DNA from: Volvox africanus
Taxonomy: Eukaryota > Chlorophyta > Chlorophyceae > Chlamydomonadales > Volvocaceae
NCBI GenBank assembly: GCA_030268105.1
Contig: BSDZ01000003.1
Coordinates: 4,154,001 to 4,218,000, forward strand
Reading direction: 5' to 3'
Length of the DNA: 64,000 nt
Under the pieces are notes generated by a model that worked only from the letters and a program-made list of their open reading frames with translations, had not been told where the DNA came from and made no database searches. Shown one piece after another: positions 12,000 to 22,300 of this stretch (the stretch's first letter is position 1; every line of letters starts with the position of its first letter). The translations under genes were made by a program, and so were the position numbers.

Positions 12000-13113
12000 T
12001 CAGCTTGGAGAAAATTTAAGCACGAGCAGGCCTGAATCGTCCGAATGTAGGGAATGCTTAATAGCGTGTACTGCATTTTGAAAAAAGAGATGCCTTTCCA
12101 AGAAGTTAACGACAATGTGTAGGTGGCTGCATGTATGGAGTTCTTTCGTACTCAGTTTTTAAAGTACAGTCGGATGTATGTGGGCGTGAGGTGCCGTACT
12201 CACCAAAGTGGCTAATGCGTTGTGAACGCAAAACAACGGCAGTAGACGCAGGATCACTGATTTTTAGCTGTGCGCGGTTTGCTTGGATTTTGCACAGAAT
12301 TGCCCTTGCAGCATTTTGGGGGAGTAGGTCTGTGCTGATTTTCACTAGCCCTCTAAACGGTGCAAATTGATGCAGGCTAAACCTCGACGATCCTTTCACG
12401 ACACGGCTGCGGTGGTGGCCGTGTCAGGTCGGGGTCTGATATCCTGTTGATGTGGCCCATCCAATGCGGTGATGGATGGCACATGGAAGTTAATAATGCT
12501 GCGGTGGGCTGGTCTCTCCATCTGGCACTTCGGAGTACAGTGCACAGCGCAGGGACGTTGCGGATGTTAGCCATGGAAGAAGGTTCTACGAGATGTATGG
12601 TCAAGTACTTCACGAAACGATGGGGCAATATGATGAAATTCATTTAGCGCTTGAATTTCATCATATTGCCCCATCGTTTCGTGAAGTACTTGACCATACA
12701 GCGTGTCTTATGCCATCCCTGACCATCAGTGACTGACTCAACTTACCGTTGCCAACATAGCAATGGAAGAAGCCTTCCCGGAAGTGCACACCATAGCTGA
12801 ATTGGTAGTACACGCCTGCACTGCGTGCATGATATTGTGTGCCCATGGCGATGTAGCCGCTGCAAACCACGTTTCTCTGGGTGCTGCGTGGCGTGCGGTT
12901 GGGAATGGTGCGCAGGCCAATTTTGTTCCCTCTGGGAGCGATGTTCGCTTGCCGTCCAGTCGGCATGTCGGTCGTTTGCGTTGTCGTACACTGATCGTCG
13001 ACAGTCTGTGTCATTGACAGCCTGCGCCCCAACTTGACTTGTCTATTAGGAACGCCTTCCTGGACTCGGCTTTCGCTGTTATGGATGATGAGCTGTCCAA
13101 GCATTGACGGCAC
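12000..13113 (-). CDS. Unknown protein, 208 aa, three exons
   Basis: Proposed exons are 13113-12747, 12392-12204 and 12070-12000, with donors GTAAGT and GTGAGT and a final acceptor preceded by a pyrimidine tract. The frame closes to 208 residues. The second acceptor is the weakest call: another at 12406 is out of phase with exon 1. The N-terminal third is polar and probably disordered. The middle carries a Gly/Tyr/Phe-rich stretch (VYYQFSYGVHFREGFFHCYV), and the protein ends LLVLKFSPS. I do not recognise a family. Intron 1 contains the perfect inverted repeat at 12594-12700. Its start lies 149 bases from the glutaredoxin start on the other strand, so the two probably share a bidirectional promoter. 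It converges on the ubiquitin-like gene. Confidence 0.6.
12594..12700. repeat. Perfect 49-bp inverted repeat, 9-nt loop
   Basis: The arms 12594-12642 and 12652-12700 are exact reverse complements (49 of 49), separated by the nine bases TTTAGCGCT. Pairing stops abruptly on both sides. RNA from either strand would fold into an uninterrupted 49-bp hairpin. It lies inside the first intron of the minus-strand gene at 12000-13113, so it would be transcribed with that pre-mRNA. It could be an intronic small-RNA precursor, a recent inverted duplication or a fold-back artefact. Short open frames here on both strands are by-products of the palindrome. Confidence 0.95.
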
Positions 13114-13262
13114 TGTTTAACCAGTTAACAGGCAACAGGGCAGATGCTGACATGCAGTTCGTATGAGATCGCACAGTACGGTATAAGGCCGTCGTTGTAG
13201 GTTCATAGTCACTGAACTGCTGTAAAGGTCGGAGTACATTATAATTTAATACACTGAACACT
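13114..13262. promoter_or_regulatory. Short bidirectional promoter region
   Basis: Only 149 bases separate the start codons of the 208-residue unknown gene (-) and the glutaredoxin gene (+). Both 5' UTRs and core promoters must fit here or overlap the coding regions. No clear TATA box was recognised. Confidence 0.5.
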
Positions 13263-14187
13263 ATGGCGACGCAAGCAGTCTCTTGGACTCGTCAGGCATT
13301 CACTGCCGCTAGCCGGCTACCGGGTAAAATGAGTACTTTAGCATCCAGCAGCAATCTGAACAGGAAATTCGGCCGCAGTTCGAATAATAACTGCTTAACA
13401 CCCCAATTGTAGGACGAGCTGTGAAACCGAAAGTTGCTATTCGGACGTACGCGTCGAAGGCAGACACGATTAAGCAGACCGTCACAGATAACAAGGTTGT
13501 TGTGTATTCAAAGACATACTGTCCCTATTGCACTCGGGTAAGGAGTAGTTCCATGTCGAGGACCTGGCAAATTGCTTAGTTCAATACTCTCTTATGAAAC
13601 TGTAGGTAAAGGGCTTGTTTACAGAGCTGAGAGTACCACACAAGGTTCTGGAACTTGACACTATCGGTAGGCTGCTTGTCGTCGTGGCGTACAGGAGTCT
13701 GCACGGCTGTCAATGATCATGCCACCTGCCGCACGTGCAGGCTCGGAAGGCGCAGAGATTCAGGATGCTTTGCAGCCAATTACTGGTCGACGCACAGTTC
13801 CTCAAGTGTTCGTGGGTGGCAAGTTTATTGGTGGCTGTGATGGTATGTTTTGGGTGGGAGGTGAACACCTTAGCAGGCTCGTGCCGTGGGTGCGAAAACA
13901 TCACATTAAATGCGTGCAGTCAATGTTATTTGTGCAATATCGGCGGTCCCAAATGAAGTCCTGTGTGTTCTATATGACTATACTTGGCAAAGTGTTCTTC
14001 TAGACCTGCAGGCATCGTATGGCTTATCCCAGGTTTACCCTTTCCAGCCCTTGTTCTTCCCTCGTTCTATGCTTGCACATCCAAGCCCGTTTGAGGGTTT
14101 TGCATGCCTTTTTTCGCAGACACCATGGCAGCTCATGCTGCGGGCAAGCTGAAGACTGTACTAAGCGAGGTCGGCATCAGCATCTAA
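13263..14187 (+). CDS. Plastid-type CPYC glutaredoxin, 138 aa
   Basis: Five exons: 13263-13323, 13413-13537, 13606-13666, 13741-13842 and 14120-14187. All have GT-AG borders and the frame closes to 138 residues. Residues 1 to about 35 are rich in Arg, Ala and Ser with few acids (ending VAIRTYASK), as in chloroplast or mitochondrial transit peptides. The thioredoxin fold follows: strand VVVYSK, the dithiol active site CPYC at 57-60, the conserved TVP turn (RTVPQVFVGG) and the GG-Cys-Asp glutathione-binding motif (FIGGCDD), ending in helix KLKTVLSEVGI. Family knowledge: class I glutaredoxins reduce disulfides and glutathionylated proteins with GSH. Organelle targeting is inferred. TGTAA begins only 11 bases after the stop, and the stop codon overlaps that of the convergent gene at 14184. 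Confidence 0.93.
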
Positions 14188-14721
14188 AGCTTAGCTGTGT
14201 AAGAATGAATATACGTTATTTTAAGGTTGCCAAAAATCGGTTTTGAGAGCGAGTCATGGGCCGTTTGGCACGACACCTGAGGCCTAACAGTGGCAGAGAG
14301 TGTGGTGTCACAACCTGTGGTCAGGCTGCGTGCCTCGGGTTTCCTTGAAGCGGCTTCCTTGAAGGGTCTTAGTTCCAGTCGCGTTCGGTTGGCCCCGCTA
14401 AGTCCACCTGCCGACCAAGATGCCTTGTAAAAATGCGAGTGCCAGTATGCTACCACCTTTGAGGCCACTTTTCAGAATGAGCGCCCAAATCGGACAGGAA
14501 AGGGATCAGCGATACAACTTCAGCCGGCGTGCCTTACCTTGACCATGTGACGATTCTGCCACACTGAGGGTAATTCTGCCAGCAAGGTCCTGAATTGACC
14601 ATAGTCGCGCTTGAGCCTCAATAAAAGCCTTCAAATAAGAAAGTGCATGTCGTATAGCACGGGCGGTGCGTGCGCTGAGATGTCCAGGTAGAAGCTCCTG
14701 GTGTGCGTCCTTGTTCGCCAT
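14184..14721 (-). CDS. Small unknown protein, 110 aa, ending AKL
   Basis: Three exons: 14721-14538 (donor G|GTAAGG), 14456-14408 (donor AG|GTGGAC) and 14283-14184 (acceptor TGTTAG). The frame closes to 110 residues. The protein starts MANKDAHQELLPGHLSARTA and has a helical central part. A short hydrophobic stretch follows (SILALAFLQGILVG, encoded across exon 2). The C-terminus ends SYTAKL. The final Ala-Lys-Leu matches the loose PTS1 peroxisome-import consensus, but three residues can match by chance. No family was recognised. Its TAG (14184-14186) overlaps the glutaredoxin TAA (14185-14187) on the opposite strand. The middle exon is only 49 bases, so this model is less certain than its neighbours. 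Confidence 0.45.
14198..14202 (+). terminator. TGTAA polyadenylation signal of the glutaredoxin gene
   Basis: TGTAA lies 11 bases after the glutaredoxin stop. It implies a very short 3' UTR that falls inside the last coding exon of the convergent minus-strand gene. Confidence 0.5.
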
Positions 14722-15420
14722 GCCTCGTCCGGACAGCCGGTGAAAGCATGCGACTCGCAAATAATTTAAAGTTTTAGCGTAGGGTAATGAAATAAAGCAA
14801 AATTGCAGTATATCGGTGCAGGATTCAGAGCTCAGGCCTTTACAAATATCCACTGATTCAAAATAAATCCGGGGGGTTGCGTCTGTAAAGACAAACGGAA
14901 AGTACAACTACGAAGAGAAGTCGACCAGTAAATATTGTACCTGCCAATTAAACCGACCGTCGGTTAGCCTGCATGACTGTCATGTCGCATTTTCGCAGAT
15001 ATCCACTTGCTTTGGGAAGACATTTAGGAGCAGATTTCCGTTGCAAATGCTGGAGTATGCTGGACGCCAGGAACAATAACTGTGAAACAGTTGTGCAAGA
15101 TTAGTTACCCGAGTCACCGTACTCTCAGGTACTCTCTCCGTATCCTCGCCACGTAATCCTGGCGGGCTTGAAGTGCCCGCACCCCGCACCCCTGGTGGCG
15201 CTATCTATCTCATGGCTCAATGCAGCAGCGGAAGGGGGTCCTGTGGTCGCTGCAGAAAGGAGGCAAGACGCTTGCTGGCTGGTGTTAAGTTTCCTTGGGA
15301 TGTTTCAGCAGAGCTAACTAGCTGGGTTGGGGATCGGAGAGTTTGAGATTGTCCCAGGGGGAGATGTGCGCATCTGGGTGGCCATAAAGCCAGGCTGAAC
15401 AGCATAGCGCTGGAGCGGCA
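14722..15420. other. No gene seen
   Basis: About 700 bases between the 110-residue minus-strand gene and the recombinase fragment. The right third, from about 15200, may be more of the decayed mobile element, because the GC content rises and broken open frames appear there. The left part shows nothing recognisable apart from a possible 5' extension of the minus-strand frame. Confidence 0.4.
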
Positions 15421-15765
15421 GTGCGGCATCTTCAGCATGGGGCGCAGGAAGGAGGCTCGGCCCATCACCCCCTCTCCTGCCGGGGTGCGAGATGGGGAGC
15501 GCGCCCAGGGGGCTTGGGAAAGGAGGACTTCTCCGTACGGTTGCGCAGGCTGCTGGCAGAGCTGGGGCATGCTCATCCGCAGCTGAATCTGGACGCCTCA
15601 TGCTTCTCAGCCCACAGCTTGCGGATGGGCGGGGCCACAGCGGCGGCCAAGGGTGGGGCGAGCCTGGAGGATATCAAGTGGCATGGCAGGTGGAGGTCGG
15701 CAGCGGTCCTGGCCTACACACAGCCGGACGTAGCCTTGCGCCTGCAGCTGGCGACACTCTTGTGA
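15421..15765 (+). pseudogene. Tyrosine recombinase fragment from a DIRS/Ngaro/Crypton-type element
   Basis: A plus-strand frame of 115 codons ends at a TGA at 15763. Its second half carries the C-terminal catalytic pattern of tyrosine recombinases: HSLRMGGATAAAKGGAS, then DIKWHGRW, then the presumed nucleophile in LAYTQPD. The N-terminal part of the catalytic domain with the first Arg is missing, and upstream reading is broken by a TAA and frame changes. No reverse transcriptase or RNase H was found nearby. Such recombinases belong to DIRS-like retrotransposons, known in Chlamydomonas and Volvox, or to Crypton DNA transposons. The fragment cannot say which. It is a dead remnant and is not expected to be active. 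Confidence 0.75.
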
Positions 15766-16339
15766 AAGGGGGCATAAGCTTCCCCTGGGATGGTGTTGGG
15801 TGGATGGCCGCGGGCACAGGTAGGGCATCATCGCCGGCCGTGGCTCACTGCTAGCAGTTCAGCGGAAGCTGGCAGCTGGCGGAAAAAACGCCGGCCGCAC
15901 GCTGCTAAGCAGTGCCCCCCATCATTTGTTTCCTTCGCTGGCGGTTTCCGCTTTGTGAGTTCAGGTGTCGAAGTAGATTGTGGAGCTCGGTGGTGAGTTT
16001 GTCGTCTTTTGGCGGTAGCCGTTTTCGCGTGGAGAGGGGCCTTTGCCCCGTTTCGCGTAGGGCCCATCCCGCGTTCAAAGGCAAGGTTTGGGGCAAGGGC
16101 CCGTACGATAGAATACGGCAAGGTTTGCGCATGGAGTTACGCCCATTTTGTTCATTTGCCGATCAAATCTAACATTTTTAAGCTGTAACTGACGCGCCTG
16201 AAAACGGAATTTCACGGAAGAGTCTTTTGTCAACCTAAGTTTTTCCCAGGACACCTGGATATTTCACGCGACATACAGGGATCAGTTTATTTTAACTATC
16301 TATGCGAAATTAACCACGCTTTCAGAGTTGCGCAATAAT
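15766..16339. other. Intergenic; promoter and 5' UTR of the helicase gene
   Basis: About 570 bases between the recombinase remnant and the DDX54 start. The left half is GC-rich and may be further element debris. The part next to 16340 presumably holds the helicase promoter. No coding frame is convincing. Confidence 0.45.
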
Positions 16340-19300
16340 ATGGAAGCCGGTGGCGATGAACACGGCGGCGGCCCTGGCGGAGTCCTAGATTTTGGTTTCC
16401 AAGATGAAGAAAAGAAAATTGGTGGCCGTCGGGCGAAAAAAATTAAGGAGCATAAAAAGAAGATGAAGGCGGGGTCGTTCGGTAAGCAGCGCCCCATGGA
16501 ATCTGTGCCACCGAACATCTGTTCGATTACCTGGACTTCTGCGTCATGATGGGAAGTCTCGACTGTCTTCCCGTCTAAATTCATGCTCAGTGCGAGCGGT
16601 ATCGCACGGAGATTCAGTTACGTAGCCATACATTACCCGCCCTCAAAGCAGCTGGCACATGCAAAACCCCTGGTGGTAGTGTCTGCGGATTTACGTTTTA
16701 TTACCAGCCTCCCGCAGTCCCTACCATTCAGTTAAGGAGTAAAGATCTTTCAAGTACCATGTCTGAGCATGCACCATCACCACGGGGGTCGCCATTAGTA
16801 TGCCCCCCCGGTCCTGCCATAACCTCCCTTTTCTCCATTCCGCGGCCGTGTCTTCTTGCATGATCCTCCCTAGACACCATGGGCTTCGCACCGGATGTGC
16901 TGCGCGCCATCAAGCGCAAGGGCTACCGTCTGCCCACGCCCATCCAGCGGAAGGCTATGCCACTCATCATGCAAGGCCTAGACGTTGTAGGCATGGCACG
17001 CACGGGCAGTGGCAAGACGGCGGCTTTCGTGCTGCCTATGATACACAGGCACGTTGTGCGGCGCGAGCGCACAAATGTATGAACCTCGGAAGGAGCTCCG
17101 GCGTGTATGAACCGTTTTGCGACGCTTTGGGATCTGTACTGTAGTTGTGCGCGTGGCAAATCGGTACCAACGGGGGTGCCCTCATAAGGGATCATATTGT
17201 TCACTTCGTGGTTGCCCGTTGGTGAATGACCCAAACATAAGGAGGCAATGGCTGCGAGGCAGCAACAGCAAAAACAAGCCATAGTGTAGGCTTGCAGCTT
17301 GGTATGCCAGTATATGCTGTGTGTCAGCAGTTTGAACGAACGGAAAATTGTCATATAGCACACCATTGTGAACTGCTCACTGACACGACGAATAGGGTAT
17401 TAGGTGCAGAATCGACAGCGCCCGCGTCATCGGTCTCGAAGCCGATGTTACTGCAGACTGGGTCGGGGCAAATCCTCCTGGAGATTGTGTTTGCAGGTCC
17501 CGGCGCAGCTTACTGCGGTCATGGTGGAATGGCGTTTTCGGCCACACCGGACTGGGCCCCTCTCGGCGCCTGTCGCTGACCTGCTGTGTGCGCACCACTT
17601 TGATAGCAACTCATATCCTCCTTATCCGTCGATAACTCAGTTCTAAACTGCGTCTCCTTAGCAGTTGTAAGGTCTGGTCTTCGGTGTCATTTCTTCCATT
17701 CGCACTTGGTCGTGACCTCTCCCCACAGGCTTAAGGAGCACAGCATAAAGGCGGGTGCCAGGGCGGTGATCCTAGCGCCTACGCGTGAGCTGGCGCTACA
17801 GGTACAGGGAGGGTTAATTTTTAAGTGATGGGAGCAGCTGCGCTACCTGTCGGTATGGGCGTCGGGATTGAAGGGTTTTATGGGTTGGTGAGGTGAGGAC
17901 GCGAATGCTAGGAATTTTCTCTTCATGTGTGTTCGCAGCTGGCACTTCGGGCTCAGCAGGGGTTGCAGTTGTGGACACCCTTGCCAAGTTGTGTCCCCCT
18001 AGCGGTCAGGTCAGCTTCGCCTCGGACTCAACACGTCTTTCACTTCGCCGCCAGCAATAAGGCCGATAGTATACATAATTACGATTTCCTTTTCTTCTTT
18101 TTACTGCTTTAATCCACGGCCTTGGCGACTACCCAGTTTACATCGCAGCTCCTTTCCTTCTCCCCCTTTGGACGACGTGAGGCATGATTCAACCCTCACT
18201 GTTAGTCCTCATTTCTTCAGTATCAGCACCAGGATTCGTTTTTTTCGACTTCCCTCGACGCCCATCATTCCACGGCGCATAGCGATTAAGGAAGTCTAGG
18301 TGTATATCCACGATGATGGTAATGGATTCCTAACATTTCATGGCAGCATGGAGTCGCACTAACGCAGTTGCGCACCTAAGTTCCCGGGGTTCCTCTGGCT
18401 GGGCATTCAAAGTTGGCAGAGGTCTTTATCGCCAAGAATCCTCCGTCTGACCTTCATCCGCCGAAATTACCATTTCATGCGCTGCGGATGCGCCACAAAA
18501 GGAGATGTGATCTGACCAGCAAGCACCCACGCTCATCCTCGTGTATCAACACATATCCGTTGCTTGCCTGCAGACCCACAAAACCGTTCGCGAGCTAGCC
18601 CGCTTCACGGACCTGCGAACTGCCTGCTTGGTTGGCGGTGATGCCATGGAGCTGCAGTTTGAGGAGCTGGCAGCCAATCCGGACATCATCGTGGCGACTC
18701 CCGGTGCGTGGGTGTTGGGGAAAGGGGGGAAATGGGCGTGTGTGCGGCTGTGTTGTGAGGATGGTGTCGGAAGCTCCGGACTTTGATTCGGCCAAGGTTT
18801 GTCGCACAGACGCGCATCCGGGTGGGAAGGACGTGTAGGCGGATGTTGTGCCGTATGAGCGCGGACTTGTAGTTGTGCAAGTGCATCACCATAGCGGCCC
18901 TTAGTGAGCAAACAGGACCACTTGGTTAGGTTGGCATTGAGCCCCCTGAAGGGTAGCTCAAGGGTAGTATAAATATGGGCAAGACAAGACGACAGAGGGA
19001 GAGGAGTACGCTGGTAGCTGGCACGACAGACGACTGCTTGGGGCTTGCTGGTCGCCAAGGTTCATGTCCACCAACCCGCCAGGCTCCTTAGGGAAGCTGG
19101 GAGCGCAGGCCGAAAGCATATGGACCTGACGGATGGCTGTGCCCTCCTCTTCGTCCCCTTCAGGGCTTCCATGGGCTGGAAATAGATTTTGACATGTGGT
19201 GAAGTCCTTGGTCCTTATCGTGCGCCCTTTCTGTCCACAGGCCGCCTCGCCCACCACCTGGAGGAGGTGGATGGACTCAGCCTGAGGGCGGTGGAGTACT

Positions 19301-22300
19301 GTGTGGTCGATGAGGCCGACCGCATGTTCGAGATGGGCTTCATTGCGCAGGTGAGTAACCCATTCTTATAGCCACAGTGACCGTGCACGAAGTGTGTGTG
19401 GTATGTGCTGTGGGGTACGTGCTGTGGGGTACATGCTGTGGGGTATGTGCTGTGAGGTATGTGCTGTGGGGTATGTGCGATACTGCAAGGAGGGTGCTTG
19501 CGTGGGCGTTTGCACTTGTGCACATCGGACGGGTGGCGGGACCAAGTATCTCTGGGGCTTGCCGCTTTTGTCTTCATCGCCTTTCCTTCATTTGGACTTC
19601 ACGTAGACAACCTTGGACTGTGCAACCCATCCTCTCCCGCCTTGCTAGCTCATTATGGTGGCCTGATCCCGTGGTCACTGGCAGCTTAAGTACGAAGAGC
19701 CTTTTGGGTCCATCAACCAGACGCTCCATTGACCTCCTCTCCTGTTTATCTGTGACTCCTGTACTTCTACTGCCGCCAGGTTTCGGAGCTACTTCGCAAG
19801 ATGAGTCCCGCCCGCCAGACGCTGCTGTTCAGCGCCACGCTGCCTTCCAGCCTGGCTGAGTTTGCCCAGGCGGGGCTGACGGCCCCGCAACTGGTGCAGC
19901 TGGATACCGAGCGCCGTATAAGTCCCGCCCTGGGTCTGGCGTTCTTCACGTGCAGGTGCGCGGACGAAAACTGGGTTGCAGGTGAACAAGCAGGAGGCGG
20001 TGAAGCACTGGGCTCATGGGCTACCCTCTGAATGCTCCCACCGTGAGCATTGAGCTTCGGAGAAAGCATGCCAGGACAACAGGGAGCTCAGGGAAATAAG
20101 ATGCAGCTGGCTGACTTTCTGGGTCTGCGTTCGCATTTACGAAATGATACCCACATGTGAGCTCCCGCTGTCAAGCTCCGCGGTAGCGCCAGCTAGCCCT
20201 AGCCAGTGCCTGGTCCGCATGCATCAATCTGCCAACGATGGATCAAATCACTCCTGCCTGGCTCCTCGGCTGCTAAGCTCTGTACCTTGAGGTGGCGCCC
20301 TGTGTCTTCGTGCAGACTTCACTCTTTGCGCCTCGAAGTCTCAGGGGATCTGGGTCTAGCGGCCCCCTCACACACGGGTATTCGCATGAGCATTCCTGCC
20401 TTAGTTGCCCGGGTGTTTATGTGCGGTGCGTCATTGTAACTGATGAAACCCCTGTCCACCAGCTGTTTCACCTGCAGTACAGATGTGCCCTGGTGCCGTG
20501 ATTCCTAAGACCGGAACCGCGGCTTCCTTTCTCCCACGGCGCTCCTCTCACACAATCCGCACATGATTGACCATACTTCCGCTCCGCTCTTCATCGTTGC
20601 CCACTTTTAGGATGGAAGATAAGTTGGCGGCGCTGCTGCACCTGGTGCGAGAGGTGGTGCCGGCAAAGCAGTTGACCATCCTATTCACGGCGACCCGCCA
20701 CCACGCTGAGTTCCTGTACAACCTTCTGCTCAAGGAGGGGGTGGACGCGGCGTGTGTGTTTGGCAGCATGGACCAGGTTCGGCCCGGGATCGCGGCCTCG
20801 GGACGCCGGCTAGGTTGGACTAGGCAAGGTTGCTTGGCGATTGTTGTCTACGGTTCAGGGGGTGAAGGGATGGAACCCGAAGGAGGCAATTGTTGCTGGT
20901 TGTTCCCGCGGCCATGGGATATGAAAGGTCATTGTTTTGCCGGGCCGGCAGGCTTTACCATGGACAATCACATGACAATACCGTGACCAGTAAATAATCA
21001 CGTTGCATAGTTGCCTGATCCCGTCGCACTATTTCCCCTGCAACTGCACCCAGCGCAGTGAACACCCAGGGACACGGTTCTTCGTCGCAGCCGTTCTGTG
21101 CTGATGGCACCGCATTCCGTTTTTGAAAGACAAGATAGAGTTGTATGTGACGTGCCCAATCGCATCCCCCATCCCGCATCGCACGTGGTGAATGCATGCT
21201 CAGTATATATAGTGTATTGTGTTTCATACTCTGCTCCTTCCCTGGACTCCCCCAGTCAGAGCGGTTTCTTCCCGCCACCATTGGGAATCTTCCCGCTAAG
21301 CTCTCGCTCCCCAAGAAAGCAAGACGTGCTTTGCCGCCCGTCTAACACTCACTTCATTTCATATGTGCATGGGACGATGGAACTGGTTGTCGCGACCTCG
21401 TGTTCCGTGTCCACCGGATCTACAGATGACGCAGTGGACCGGCTCAGACTCCAAACACGTTGCATCTGCCTTCTGGCTATCCCTTAGTCGTCTCAACCGC
21501 CCGCCACCTCAACGCATACGCCCCGCGTCCGCCACTGCATGGTACATAGCGCCCAAACACTAAATTCATCTCTGCACCTAAGTGTTTTATTCGTCTTCCA
21601 CCCTATCTGTCCTCCTAGACTGCCCGCAAGATCCATGTGGCCAAGTTTCGAGGCGGCCGCTGCCACCTGCTAGTCACCACAGACGTTGCAGCACGCGGTA
21701 TCGACATCCCCCTCATCGATAATGTCATCAATTTCGACTTCCCTGCAAAACCGGAGCTCTTTGTGCATCGGGTGGGCCGCGCCGCGCGCATGGGCCGCTC
21801 CGGAACTGCATACTCACTGCTGACACGGGACGAGCTGCCGTATCTTTTGGACTTGCATCTGTACTTGTCAAGGTGCGCGCTGGTGTGGGGTCATTGTGGG
21901 CGGCGGCGGCGGCGGCGGCGGCCTGGAGAGCTCCATCCAATCTCACATGTCCTCCTCCACGGCTGTTTGAATCACTCCCTTGGGGCTGCCAAGCTTGCTG
22001 GCTGCTGCTGCAGATCTGGGTTTTGGAGATGCCCAGGCCTCAGGAAGCCTTCACAGGCAAAACTCGACTATCTTGCTCGGTCTCTCTCCGTGAGGAGCAG
22101 TTGTTCGTAGCGCATAGCATGGGCCCTGCTTCCGCAATTGCGCCTGCTTTCCCTCCCATGCTGATGCTGGCATCATTCTTTCCTGTTTCACCCAACCGTC
22201 ACCCTTAACATGCGCTCCGTGTCTTCCTCTAACCGGGCTACCTCGCTCACTCCTGTTGCAGGCCCGTCAAGCCGGCGCCAATCGTCCCCGAAATACCCTC

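Noticed and set aside
12377..12647. Open frames on both strands around the palindrome
   Set aside because: They mirror each other because of the inverted repeat and lie in an intron of the better-supported minus-strand model.
17100..17646. Short plus-strand frames in the first large helicase introns
   Set aside because: They lie between exons of a model whose phase and conserved motifs leave no room for them.
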